Source: Moorella mulderi DSM 14980
GTDB lineage: Bacteria; Bacillota; DSM-521; Neomoorellales; Neomoorellaceae
NCBI RefSeq assembly: GCF_001594015.1
Contig: NZ_LTBC01000004.1
Location: 62,001 to 126,000, forward strand
Length of the DNA: 64,000 bases
Direction of reading: 5' to 3'
Part shown: positions 12,019-20,172 of the stretch, piece after piece
Layout: the number at the start of each line of letters is the position of its first letter
How positions within the stretch are numbered: the stretch's first letter is position 1
Notes under the pieces: model-generated
Databases searched by the model: none
Seen by the model: the letters and a program-made list of their open reading frames with translations, nothing else
Told to the model about the DNA's origin: nothing
Made by a program: the position numbers and the translations under genes

Positions 12019-12027
12019 AAAACAAGC

Positions 12028-13629
12028 TTAATTATTCATCCGGCAGACAGGAGGCAGAGTTTCCGACCACGGCAGGAGTTGATCCAGGGCGTTTTTATCC
12101 TTGAGGTCCAAGTTGGGAAGTTTTTCAAAGAGGTAAATGAGATAGTGAAAGGGATTTAACCCGTTTTCCTTGGCCGTTTCTATGATGCTGTAGGTAATGG
12201 CGCTGGCTTTAGCACCCCGCGGGGTGTTGGCAAACAACCAGTTCTTGCGGCCAATGACGAAGGGCTTGATGGAGCGCTCGCTGCGGTTGTTGTCGAGTTC
12301 CAGACGCCCGTCTTGCAAGAAGGCTACGAGCTTATCCCACTGGCCCAGGCAATAGTAAACCGCCTGCCCAAAAGTGCTTTTGGGCAGTACCCGGGATTTC
12401 TGGGTTTTTAGCCACGCCAAAAAGGCGTCCAGCACGGGCCGGCTGCGCTCCTGGCGGATTTGATATCGTTCTTCCGGGGTTTTGTCTTTAAGCTCGCGCT
12501 CTATGGCAAAAAGCCTGTTGCAGAACTCCAGCCCCTCCCGGGCAGCCACTGCTTTGTTTCTTTTATCTTGCGGCAGGGCTTTTAAAGCTTCGTCAAACTT
12601 GCGCCGGGCGTGAGCCCAGCAGCCCACCAGGGTGACCTCTGAAAGTCCATTGTAGCCGTCATAGCCGTCAACATGCAAATAGCCCTTAAAACCTTCCAGG
12701 AACCGGCGGGGGTGTTTGCCGGCCCGGGTGGTCTGGTAGTCGTAGAGGATAATCGGAGGACCGTCCCGCCCGGTACGGTAAAGCCAGAGAAATGATTTGG
12801 TGGTAGGCTCCCTTCCCGGTTCATGAAGTACCTGCAACGTAGTCTCATCGGCATGGAGAATGTCTCTTTTAAGGAGGTGTTCATGGAGACGGTCGTAAAT
12901 AAGGGTTAAGTAGGTGTTAGCTCCATGGAGCACCCAGTTGGCCATGGTCTGCCGGGAAAGGTCTATCCCCAAACCTTTAAACTGCTGCTCCTGGCGGTAG
13001 AGGGGTAACCCTGCCCCGTATTTCTGGGTCATGATATAGGCCAGGAGGGAGGGAGATAGGGGGCTGCCGGGAAGTACAGGCGCCGGCATAGGTGCCGTGA
13101 CAACGGGAGTACTTATCTCTTCCCTCTCGCAGCGGCGGCAGGAATAGACGTAGCGCACATGCTTAACCACTTTCACCTGGGCAGGGATTACTTTGAGTTC
13201 CTGCCGTATTTCAGTGCTCATTTCATGTAAAGGACCGCCGCAGCACGGGCAGACCCGTTCTTCTTCCGGCAGGCGGTGCTCTACTACTTCTACCGGCAGG
13301 TCTTCCAGGTTCATCTCCCGGCGGGTACGCCCTTTGCGGCGCTGGTAGGTGATGGTTTCCAAATCGGGTTCAGGCGCCTCCGGCCGGGCTTCCACTTCCG
13401 CCTCATTAAAAAGCAAGAGCTGCTCTTCTTCTAAAGGCCTGGTCCGTTCGCTGGAAACACCGAATTGCCGTTTCTTGCTTAAACGAAACTGCTCCATAAA
13501 CCAATTCAGTTTAGCAGTCAGCTCGGCATTCTGTTGTTCCAGCCATCTACACTGCTCTTCCAGCTGTAGACAGCGGCTTTGCAGCTCTTCTATATTCATG
13601 GCAGCGATAGATTGCGAAGTAGTGTTCAT
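12028..13629 (-). CDS. tnpC: IS66 family transposase TnpC
   Basis: The DDE transposase of the element, 533 residues from the ATG giving [11 protein letters not shown]. The frame is open further upstream, but that part lies inside tnpB and looks unlike the family. In order there is an N-terminal leucine-rich coiled coil ([19 protein letters not shown]), a zinc finger beginning CPCCGGPL, the catalytic core with [11 protein letters not shown] and [11 protein letters not shown] for the two aspartates and [11 protein letters not shown] for the glutamate, and a C-terminal IS66_C tail. No stops or frameshifts are visible, so the enzyme may be active. Confidence 0.95.
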   Translation of the reverse strand: MNTTSQSIAAMNIEELQSRCLQLEEQCRWLEQQNAELTAKLNWFMEQFRLSKKRQFGVSSERTRPLEEEQLLLFNEAEVEARPEAPEPDLETITYQRRKGRTRREMNLEDLPVEVVEHRLPEEERVCPCCGGPLHEMSTEIRQELKVIPAQVKVVKHVRYVYSCRRCEREEISTPVVTAPMPAPVLPGSPLSPSLLAYIMTQKYGAGLPLYRQEQQFKGLGIDLSRQTMANWVLHGANTYLTLIYDRLHEHLLKRDILHADETTLQVLHEPGREPTTKSFLWLYRTGRDGPPIILYDYQTTRAGKHPRRFLEGFKGYLHVDGYDGYNGLSEVTLVGCWAHARRKFDEALKALPQDKRNKAVAAREGLEFCNRLFAIERELKDKTPEERYQIRQERSRPVLDAFLAWLKTQKSRVLPKSTFGQAVYYCLGQWDKLVAFLQDGRLELDNNRSERSIKPFVIGRKNWLFANTPRGAKASAITYSIIETAKENGLNPFHYLIYLFEKLPNLDLKDKNALDQLLPWSETLPPVCRMNN

Positions 13630-13709
13630 GAATAAAAGATTCGACGAAACCCGTCGAATCCCTCTAGAATCAACCACAAAGTGAAAATATTTCTTTCTGG
13701 CGATTCCTA

Positions 13710-14066
13710 TTACACGATGGTGCGCGCTTTTACCTCGGGATGGGCCTGAGGTTGTTTTAAGGGGAGGCCGTCGAGTAGCCAGCGCAGCTCCCGGCGGCTT
13801 ATGGTGATGGTTGCCGAAGTGCTTCTTTCCGGCCATAGGAATTTGCCCTTCTCCAGGCGGCGGTAATAAAGCCAGAAACCGTTATGCTCCCAGTGGAGGA
13901 TCTTTAGTTTATCGTGCTTGCGGTTACAGAAAACGAAAAGGTAAGAAGAGAAGGGGTCCAGCTCGAACCCTTCCTTGACCAGCACCGCCAGGCCGTCAAT
14001 GGACTTGCGTAGGTCAGTGGCGCCGCAGGCGAGATAAACCCGGTCGATGCCTGTTTCGTTTAGCAT
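13710..14066 (-). CDS. tnpB: IS66 accessory protein TnpB
   Basis: This 118-residue protein matches the IS66 Orf2/TnpB family: [17 protein letters not shown] near the N-terminus and [18 protein letters not shown] in the middle are hallmark segments. It is required with TnpA for IS66 transposition, but its biochemical role is poorly known. Its ATG overlaps the end of tnpA by 7 bases, and tnpC starts 80 bases past its stop, so the three genes form one transcription unit. A second copy of this gene, cut off after its first 50 or so codons, survives at 14476-14630. Confidence 0.95.
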   Translation of the reverse strand: MLNETGIDRVYLACGATDLRKSIDGLAVLVKEGFELDPFSSYLFVFCNRKHDKLKILHWEHNGFWLYYRRLEKGKFLWPERSTSATITISRRELRWLLDGLPLKQPQAHPEVKARTIV

Positions 14067-14386
14067 AAAGCCACCAGCGCCTTAACCACCTGAGAAAGCA
14101 GGGCGGGATCAAAGCCGGGCTTTACTTCGATGCTGACCAGTCCTATTTTCACCAGTAAAGTATGGTCCTCTTCTATAAATGACTGGTTGCTTATTTCTAC
14201 CGGTAACCACCGGTTTGAGTTTCCCGGGGAAACCACATCCTGGTTTTTATACTTCCGTAGCCAGTACCATAATTGTTTGGGGTTAACGTCCTCATGGGAG
14301 GAGCACCATTCTTTAACGCTTTGCCCACTCTTCTTGTATTCGGCTATCCGGGTTTCCCATAGTGCTTGCCGTTCAGCTTTGGTCAT
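14060..14386 (-). CDS. tnpA: IS66 accessory protein TnpA
   Basis: This 108-residue protein has a helix-turn-helix N-terminus (RIAEYKKSGQSVKEWC) and the W-x-W-L-R-K-Y segment typical of IS66 TnpA, a likely DNA-binding helper of the transposase. Translation starts at the ATG following MTKAERQ. The Shine-Dalgarno GGAGGG at 14396-14401 sits in a hairpin (see next feature). The gene is intact, unlike its homologue at 14624-14949, which has an early stop. Confidence 0.92.
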   Translation of the reverse strand: MTKAERQALWETRIAEYKKSGQSVKEWCSSHEDVNPKQLWYWLRKYKNQDVVSPGNSNRWLPVEISNQSFIEEDHTLLVKIGLVSIEVKPGFDPALLSQVVKALVALC

Positions 14387-14397
14387 AAGAAAAAACC

Positions 14398-14421
14398 CTC
14401 CTCAGCATGTTTTCTGAGAAG
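14398..14421 (-). promoter_or_regulatory. Hairpin sequestering the tnpA ribosome-binding site
   Basis: On the minus strand CTTCTCAG pairs with CTGAGGAG (one G-U pair) around an 8-base loop, placing most of the GGAGG of tnpA in the stem. The decayed copy has the equivalent CTCTTCAG/CTGAGGAG stem at about 14958-14984, with changed bases but preserved pairing. Such hairpins are known in other insertion sequences (IS10, IS50) to block translation of read-through transcripts. For IS66 this is inference from the sequence. Confidence 0.55.
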
Positions 14422-14475
14422 GATTATCCCCTAAACCTGGGTATGATGCCAAGGTGGGTTGTATTTGACGCTTAC

Positions 14476-14630
14476 TTACGCTTACGGTTGCAGAAAACAA
14501 AAAGACAGGAAGTGAAAGGGTCTAATTCAAACCCTTCCTTGACCAGCACCGCCAGGCCGTCAATGGACTTGCGCAGGTCAGTGGCGCCGCAGGCGAGATA
14601 AACCCGGTCGATGCTAACTTCGTTTAGCAT
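14476..14630 (-). pseudogene. Truncated IS66 tnpB
   Basis: The first 51 codons of a tnpB homologue ([18 protein letters not shown]) run from an ATG at 14630 and stop abruptly at 14476, the junction with the complete IS66. The rest of the gene is missing from the other flank of that element, so it has been deleted. Confidence 0.88.
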
Positions 14631-14949
14631 AAAGCTACCAGCACCTTAACCACCTGAGAAAGCAGGGTGGGATCAAAGCCGGGTTTTACTTCGATGCAGG
14701 TCTTGCCTATCCTGACCAACAAGGAGTTGCCGTGAACACCAGAAGATGGCTCCCTTATTTCTACCGGCAGCCACCGGTTTGGTTTCCCGGGGAAACTACG
14801 TCCTGGTTCTTATACTTCCGTAGCCAGTACCATAATTGTTTGGGGTTAACGTCTTCATGGGTAGCGCACCATTCTCTGACGCTTTGCCCGCTCTTCTTGT
14901 ATTCGGCTATCCGGGTTTGCCATAGTGCTTACCGTTCGGCTTTGGTCAT
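14624..14949 (-). pseudogene. Decayed IS66 tnpA
   Basis: Homologue of the intact tnpA at 14060-14386. After MTKAER the glutamine codon CAA has become TAA, so translation would stop at codon 7. A one-base deletion relative to the intact copy, around 14781, shifts the frame in the middle. The remaining sequence can still be aligned along its whole length, so the decay is recent. Confidence 0.9.
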
Positions 14950-15038
14950 AACAAAAAATCCTCCTCAGCTTGTGTTCTGAAGAGGATTATCCCCTATACT
15001 TGCGATTGGTGCCAAGGTGGGCTGTATTTGACGCTTAC

Positions 15039-15906
15039 GACAATAATACCAGAGCGAACATCGAGCAGGTCGTGGGCCAGATAGCTGAGTTTCGCTTCCT
15101 TACCAGGACCTTTGCGGAAGAGCCGGGCCTCCGGGTCGGTGGTGGAACGATGGGTGGCGTTGCTGAACTTCTCCCCATGAAAATCAGGGTCGCCTGCTTT
15201 CCTCCCGGAAAGATCCCGGGAAGGTTTAACGTCTTGTAAAGCCTGGCCTTCTGGCTTGTTATCACTTTGCCCCTGGCCCCTTACCGGGGGTTCACCGCCA
15301 CTTGGGGGTTCGCTTTTGTCCTCTGATTTTGTGATAGTTTCCAGCTCTTTCTCATCTTGTTTTTTGAGATCTTCAAGGTATTTGTCTATCGGTTGGGGGT
15401 GAACGCTTCCAGGTTTTTTATCGCTGCCCGAGCTTTAACAATAGTGCCATCGGCGGCCAACACGTCGCCTTTCACCAAGCCAATACATTGCTGCACAATT
15501 TCGCGCATGATCTCAACGAATAAACCGTGTTTACGCCAGAGCTTTCTGGCCTTGACCAGGGTGGTTCATCAGGTAGAGGACTGTTGAAGTCCAGGCCGCA
15601 GAACCATAGATAGCCGGCATGCAGAGGTAATTTTGTGAACAGGCGGTTCTCGGAAATACCCAGCAGGTATGACAGGGTAATGAGGCGAAAAGCCATTTCC
15701 GGGTCTATCGATGGCCGCCCGGTATGGGAGTACAAATGGGCTACCCTGGCACGGATGAGCGAAAAATCAACTGCTGCATCAATACGGCGGAGGTAGTAAT
15801 CATCTGGGATCAGGCTTTCAATATCGATAACCTGGATAGCTATTTGCCGCCGCAGGTTTTCCTTGCTTCCTAACAACGAAATCCTCTCCTGGAAATTAGA
15901 TGTCAT
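15039..15906 (-). pseudogene. IS1182-like transposase, frameshifted and interrupted
   Basis: The 5' half (15906 leftward) reads MTSNFQERISLLGSKENL and then GRPSIDPEMAFRLITLSYLL, characteristic of the IS1182 group N-terminal domain. After SPLPD near 15564 the frame is lost. In another frame the homology goes on with LVKARKLWRKHGLF and GDVLAADGTIVKARA, then shifts again near 15405. It continues through FSNATHRSTTDPEARLFRKG to the IS66 end at 15038. The C-terminal catalytic part is absent. At least two frameshifts plus an IS insertion make this a dead gene. Confidence 0.88.
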
Positions 15907-16104
15907 TACTGTTAAGGATTCGTTGTTGGTTGCCTAATACCTGCCATTTAGATCGAGTTTTTCACAACGCTTCTAGGGGGAAGGGGAAGGTAACCCTGGC
16001 GTGGTGGTAATACCTTCTGCACTTTTTGAATGCCAAACTATGCATTTTTCACTTGCCAAAACCACGCTAGTGGCTAAAAATATTTATGATCCTTCCTGGC
16101 TGAG

Positions 16105-17508
16105 TTAGTTGGTAAGCATATGGCGCGAGTCAAGGAGCTCACGGGCCTGCTCTTCGGGCAGTAATTTTAACTCCCTGACAATATCAATAATGCTTTTGCC
16201 ACTGGCCAAGGCTTGCTTGGCTACCCTGGTTGCCGCCTGGTAACCTATATAAGGTACTAATGGCGTCACCAGGCTCAAAGCACTATTAACATAGTTTTCG
16301 CAGCGCTCTAGCCTAAACTTCATCCCTTTAACAGCTTTCAAAGCCAGGGAATTAATAGCTTCGCTAAGCATACCCAGGCTTTCAAAAAGGGCAAAGGCCA
16401 GAACCGGCTGCATAACGTTAAGCTCCAGCTGTCCGGCTGCCGCTGCCAGGTTTATAGTCAGGTCATTACCGAAAACCTTGAAACAGACCTGGTTGACAAC
16501 TTCGGGGATGATGGGATTAACTTTTCCTGCCATAATGCTTGAACCGGCAGCCAGAGGTGGCAATTCTATTTCGGCCAGTCCGGCCATGGGGCCAGAAGCA
16601 AGCAGTCGCAGGTCATTAGCTATTTTTGTTAAAGTGATTGCCCCGGCCCGCAAAAGACCGGCAACCTCCACCATGACATCCAAATTCTGGGTGGCATCAA
16701 TCAGGTTGGCAGCACGCCTCAACTGGGGAATGCCGCTGGCGGCCCGTAATTCTTCAATAACTATTTCACGATAGTGCGGGTGAGCGTTTAACCCGGTCCC
16801 AATAGCAGTACCACCCAGGTTAACTTCGGCCAGTAAATTAATAGCCATTTCACCACGCCGGGCATCGCGCTGGATAGCCTCAGCCCAGGCCTTCAACTCA
16901 TCTCCGATTTTTAAAGGAACGGCATCCTGCAGGTGAGTTCGTCCTAATTTGATAGCGTCCTTATACTCTTCAGCTTTTTCCCTCAAGGTTCGGGCCAGCA
17001 GCAAATTGGCCTCAACATAACGCTGCAGGAGCCTGATGGCAGCAATCCTGATAGCCGTAGGTATTACATCATTGGTGGACTGGCCATAGTTAACATCATC
17101 AACAGGATTTATCTTGTCATATGTTCCAGGCTTATATCCAAGAATTTCAAGAGCTCGGTTAGCAATCACTTCGTTGGCATTCATGTTGATAGCCGTACCG
17201 GCGCCACCTTGAATAGCTTCGCCAATAAAATACTCATGCCATTTACCATTGATAATTTCATCGGCCGCCCGGGCGATGGCCAGGGCCTTGCTGTGCTCGA
17301 GGGTCCCCGCCTTCATATTGGCCAGAGCAGCAGCCTTTTTGACTATTGCCAGGGCTTTAATTAGTTCGGGATGCAGCTTGTAACCGCTAACGGTAAAATT
17401 CTCTTTAGCCCGCAGGCTGTGAATGCCATAATAGGCATTGTTCATAATGGTCTTTTGCCCCAGAGAATCCTCTTCAACCCGGGAAAAGCTGATCTTTTCT
17501 GCCAGCAT
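16105..17508 (-). CDS. aspA: Aspartate ammonia-lyase
   Basis: Converts L-aspartate to fumarate and ammonia, feeding aspartate carbon and nitrogen to central metabolism. The 467-residue protein has the fumarase/aspartase superfamily signature GSSIMAGKVNP in the mobile catalytic loop, plus GRTHLQDAVPL and DDVNYGQSTND for substrate binding. Its length is typical of AspA. Fumarase class II is the main alternative, but the N-terminus (YYGIHSLRAKENF) is aspartase-like. The ATG has a good GGGAGGAGG site 9-10 bases upstream. It is monocistronic between transposon debris on both sides, and it has a strong palindromic operator over its promoter at 17585-17620. It may have been acquired with the surrounding mobile DNA. 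Confidence 0.92.
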   Translation of the reverse strand: MLAEKISFSRVEEDSLGQKTIMNNAYYGIHSLRAKENFTVSGYKLHPELIKALAIVKKAAALANMKAGTLEHSKALAIARAADEIINGKWHEYFIGEAIQGGAGTAINMNANEVIANRALEILGYKPGTYDKINPVDDVNYGQSTNDVIPTAIRIAAIRLLQRYVEANLLLARTLREKAEEYKDAIKLGRTHLQDAVPLKIGDELKAWAEAIQRDARRGEMAINLLAEVNLGGTAIGTGLNAHPHYREIVIEELRAASGIPQLRRAANLIDATQNLDVMVEVAGLLRAGAITLTKIANDLRLLASGPMAGLAEIELPPLAAGSSIMAGKVNPIIPEVVNQVCFKVFGNDLTINLAAAAGQLELNVMQPVLAFALFESLGMLSEAINSLALKAVKGMKFRLERCENYVNSALSLVTPLVPYIGYQAATRVAKQALASGKSIIDIVRELKLLPEEQARELLDSRHMLTN

Positions 17509-17584
17509 AAGCGCCCTCCTCCCTTGGGAATAAATTTATAAAATGCTCCAATCCAGGAAAACCAAGAAAAATCTCTTTAGCTTT

Positions 17585-17620
17585 ATTATAAGTATATTGT
17601 GTCCTGTATACAATATACTT
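17585..17620 (-). promoter_or_regulatory. aspA promoter overlapped by a 31-bp palindrome
   Basis: On the minus strand a -35 TTGTAT (17613-17608) and -10 TATAAT (17590-17585) are 17 bases apart. The -35 lies in one arm, the spacer carries the other, and the -10 abuts a perfect 11-bp inverted repeat, AAGTATATTGT (17590-17600) and ACAATATACTT (17610-17620), with a 9-base centre. A dimeric repressor bound here would block RNA polymerase. The TTGTATACA core resembles GntR-family sites, but the regulator is not identified in the window. Confidence 0.8.
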
Positions 17621-17886
17621 GTTAATTTTTTTTAGTAGCAAAGGGAGTTTCCCCCTTCGCCACTTTTGTAATGTATGATCTTTATATTCCCCATAGCGTT
17701 TTTGTCGTCATATATCTGTCGTAATATCTAAAGAAGTCTAAAAAGCTTAGGGCTCCTTGCTATTTCGATTTTAGGCTACCCACTTGATGTAGCGAGAAGC
17801 CACAATTTTTAGTCCATGTGTTCGCATGAGGTAAATAGTGCTGCTCAAAGGCGAATCGAGTAGAATATTGGCTGGGAGGGATTGCC

Positions 17887-18150
17887 ATGCAGCTGATATT
17901 CTACACCACCGTGTCGCCCGAAGAGTACTGCCGCCAGGGTAAAAATTTTCCTTTCCCAAAGCTCGATTACTGCCCTAATTGCCGGATAAAGGTGCCACCA
18001 CAAAAACACGGTTTTTTTGACCGTAATGCTATTACCGCTGATTTCAGCGGCCGCATCTTAATCCGGCGTTACTACTGCCAATACTGCCACACTACCTTCT
18101 CCTACCTGCCTTCCTTTTGCCTGCCCCATTTCCAGTATTGGTTAGAGTAA
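17887..18150 (+). CDS. Zinc-ribbon protein fragment (DUF6431-like)
   Basis: The 87-residue ORF has two C-x2-C knuckles, CPNC and CQYC, around a basic stretch, then FSYLPSFCLPHFQYWLE. This looks like the N-terminal zinc ribbon of transposase-associated DUF6431 proteins, which normally continue with a longer helical part. It ends five bases before the left terminus of the ISLre2 element, so it is probably the surviving 5' end of a gene cut by that insertion. A GGGAGGG site precedes the ATG. The family assignment is from memory of motifs and is tentative. Confidence 0.5.
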   Translation: MQLIFYTTVSPEEYCRQGKNFPFPKLDYCPNCRIKVPPQKHGFFDRNAITADFSGRILIRRYYCQYCHTTFSYLPSFCLPHFQYWLE

Positions 18151-18198
18151 AATTACTGTAGGATAATCAGCAGGAATAAAAGGGGTGGAAAACGAAAT

Positions 18199-18270
18199 AA
18201 GACCTCACCGTCTGGCGAAAGACGGAGCCTTAAGCCAATAAGGCAAAACGACTCCAAGAGGTGAGGTCTT
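18199..18270 (+). promoter_or_regulatory. Structured leader hiding the transposase start
   Basis: AAGACCTCACC (18199-18209) is perfectly complementary to GGTGAGGTCTT (18260-18270), which ends one base before the ATG and includes the GAGGTGAG ribosome-binding site. Two small hairpins (CGTC/GACG and CCTTA/TAAGG) lie between the arms. A transcript entering from outside the element would fold this site shut. One starting inside the left arm would not. Confidence 0.65.
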
Positions 18271-19668
18271 ATGGAAGAATTAATTCAACATTTATGGGAG
18301 AAATTCCTGCTGGTTGGGGAAAGGGTATTGGGCGCATTAGAAGGTAAGATTACGTATCCAGAACTGGAGAAGCAAGTAAAAAACGCATTAAATTCATTAG
18401 GAAACGACATCATGAAAATGGTAATAGAAAGCCAGGATGAATATTTGGTAGAACACCGGGAAGCGCGTCCGGGGTGGGTTATAGAAAGGCGCAAAGAAGA
18501 AAAACGAGTAATAACGGTATTTGGAGAAATGAGCTACGAGCGCACCTACTTTTATAACAAAGGAAGCCAAAGCTATGCCCACCTGGCCGATACCTATGCG
18601 GGCTATAGACCCCATATGCGAATAGAAGAACCGGCCAAAGCCATATTAACAGAAATAGCGGCCGAACAATCCTATCAATGTAGCGGCAAAGGAGCACAGG
18701 AATATGGCTGGGGAGAAAAGGTTAGCGGCCAAACAGTAAAGAATGCAGTAGACAAGCTTAAAATCCCGAAATGGGGGGAAGTAGGAAGCAGCGAAGACAA
18801 AAGAAGAGTAAGGTATTTATATATTGAAGCCGACGAAGACCATGTTGCCCGGCAGGATAAAAAAGGGCGAATGGCGATACCCCTGATTTATGTCCACGAA
18901 GGAGCAAAAGAAGTCTGTAAAGGCAGAAGACAGCTTAAGGAGGCCCGTTACTTCAGTGGGCCATATAAAACTATAGAAGACATGTGGTTTGACACGCTGG
19001 ATTATATAGAAAACCGCTACGACCTGGAATATGTAGAGCGGATCTATATAAACGGGGACGGAGCGAGCTGGATCCGCAGTGGCATAGAAATAATACCCAA
19101 ATCCGTATTTATCCTTGACCAATTTCATCTAAGCAAATACATAATGGCGGCGGTAGGCCCCTACGCCAAAATGCAGGCAGCCATCTGGAAACATATAGGA
19201 GAGGGGCAGCTGGAAGGCGTGCTAGGTGTTCTCAGGGAAGCAGAGAAGGCCCATCCCGAACGCCGGAAAGCGATAAGCAGGGCCAAGCGATATATAGAAA
19301 ACCAGTGGGACGGGATAGAAGCCCAAAAACGCTACAAGGAAGAATTATTGGGATGTAGCGCCGAGGGGCATATCAGCCATATACTATCGGCCCGGCTGAG
19401 TAGCCGACCCGGGGCATGGAGCAAAGCGGGAGCCGAACAGATGGCGGGGCTACGGGCGGCCAAAGCCAATGGAGTAAACATTCAGGAAATGTATCTAGCC
19501 CAGCAACCGCAAGTGGTAAAGGCCCTGGAGCTAGACACAGATAAATTGCAGCAAGCCAGGAAAAAAATGAGCCACAATGTAGCGGAGATGCTCCATAATA
19601 TGCCCATATTAAACGGACCACAAAGCCCACTGACCAGAGCACTGCGAGCCTTAATAGATGCCGCCTAA
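18271..19668 (+). CDS. ISLre2 family transposase
   Basis: The 465-residue protein matches the ISLre2/UPF0236 family over its whole length. Recognisable segments are RPGWVIERRKEEKRVITVFG in the N-terminal half, YIEADEDHVARQ and INGDGASWI for likely catalytic acidic residues, FILDQFHLSKY, and a C-terminal ARLSSRPGAWSKAGAEQMA. No frameshift is seen. Translation start is the ATG directly after the sequestering hairpin. Confidence 0.92.
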   Translation: MEELIQHLWEKFLLVGERVLGALEGKITYPELEKQVKNALNSLGNDIMKMVIESQDEYLVEHREARPGWVIERRKEEKRVITVFGEMSYERTYFYNKGSQSYAHLADTYAGYRPHMRIEEPAKAILTEIAAEQSYQCSGKGAQEYGWGEKVSGQTVKNAVDKLKIPKWGEVGSSEDKRRVRYLYIEADEDHVARQDKKGRMAIPLIYVHEGAKEVCKGRRQLKEARYFSGPYKTIEDMWFDTLDYIENRYDLEYVERIYINGDGASWIRSGIEIIPKSVFILDQFHLSKYIMAAVGPYAKMQAAIWKHIGEGQLEGVLGVLREAEKAHPERRKAISRAKRYIENQWDGIEAQKRYKEELLGCSAEGHISHILSARLSSRPGAWSKAGAEQMAGLRAAKANGVNIQEMYLAQQPQVVKALELDTDKLQQARKKMSHNVAEMLHNMPILNGPQSPLTRALRALIDAA

Positions 19669-19828
19669 GATACCTAATTGCGATTTTTGAATTACTACTA
19701 AGGCGAGGTCTCGAACCAAACGGTGGAACTTATTTCGGTAAAAATCCTACAGTGGCTTGACACTATCGAGTGATCGCGAACAGTTGATGAAATGTGGATA
19801 ATGTGGTATCCTTGCCTTGCATTGTGGC

Positions 19829-19888
19829 CTCCTTATATTAGAGGTTGGGGCAAGGACTACCCTTAATCTCTAGTATAAGGAGTTTTTT
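19829..19888 (+). terminator. Rho-independent terminator
   Basis: A 15-bp stem with one mismatch (19829-19843 with 19868-19882) is followed by TTTTTTCTT. No intact plus-strand gene ends just before it, apart from the ISLre2 element 76 bases upstream. It may terminate read-through from that element or belong to an older, lost gene. The remainder of 19754-19981 holds nothing else recognisable. Confidence 0.8.
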
Positions 19889-19981
19889 CTTGCAATGACA
19901 GGTTATTTTAGGAATTTGGCCGTTTTTAGGGCGCTATTGCCCTTGACAAGTTAATATTTTCTTTATGCAACGCTAGTGATT

Positions 19982-20166
19982 ATTAATGCACTGTTAACCG
20001 CACTTTCAGAACGGGATTATATAACTGAAGGGCATGCCAGGCGCATGCAGAAGTTGTGCCAGGAATTGGGAGAAAAGGTTGGACTTTCAGCGCAATAGCT
20101 TGCCAACCTATCCCTGCTGGCTCAGGTCCACGACCTGGGGAAAGTGGGAATACCGGACAGGACATA
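19982..20166 (+). pseudogene. HD-GYP domain remnant
   Basis: In one frame the stretch reads INALLTALSERDYITEGHA, then RRMQKLCQELGEKVGLSAQ, a TAG stop, LANLSLLAQVHDLGKVGIP and another stop. This is the core of an HD-GYP cyclic-di-GMP phosphodiesterase: the GHA segment and the HD pair in VHDLGK. It has no start, an internal stop and no C-terminal part with the GYP motif. It is a fragment left in the mobile-element zone, just 3' of the convergent MFS gene. Confidence 0.75.
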
Positions 20167-20172
20167 GCACAA

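Larger units (their letters stand above)
11977..14475 (-). mobile_element. IS66-family insertion sequence, complete copy
   Basis: The element is about 2.5 kb, bounded by imperfect terminal inverted repeats that start GTAAGCGT. The left end is at 11977 and the right end is read inward from 14475; 20 of 24 bases match. It carries the three-gene IS66 set in the usual order on the minus strand: tnpA (14060-14386), tnpB (13710-14066) and tnpC (12028-13629), all with open frames. IS66 elements normally make 8-bp target duplications. The flanks here (CTTTATTG left, TTACGCTT right) do not match, so one side has been rearranged after insertion. The left flank is the CRISPR array and the right flank is inside a second, decayed IS66 copy. 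Confidence 0.9.
14476..15038 (-). mobile_element. Remnant of a second IS66 copy
   Basis: This 563-base stretch is homologous to the tnpB-tnpA end of the complete element next to it, ending in the same terminal repeat (GTAAGCGTCAAATAC read inward from 15038). It lacks everything beyond the first part of tnpB, where the complete IS66 copy now abuts. It lies inside an IS1182-like transposase gene, which continues at 15039. The arrangement shows serial insertion of IS into IS. Confidence 0.88.
18155..19753 (+). mobile_element. ISLre2-family insertion sequence
   Basis: An approximately 1.6-kb element with one transposase gene. The ends are proposed from matching outer decamers, ACTGTAGGAT at 18155 and its reverse complement ending at 19753, followed by looser similarity. 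No clear target duplication is visible (flanks GTAAAATT and GGCTTGAC). Base composition and codon use are A-richer than the neighbouring genes. The element appears complete. Confidence 0.8.

Noticed and set aside
11969-14483. An 8-bp target duplication flanking the complete IS66
   Set aside because: The flanking octamers CTTTATTG and TTACGCTT are unlike each other.
14130-15239. Plus-strand open frames of 64-95 codons over the IS66 and IS1182 remnants
   Set aside because: They are antisense to tnpA, tnpB and the transposase pseudogene and have no family features.
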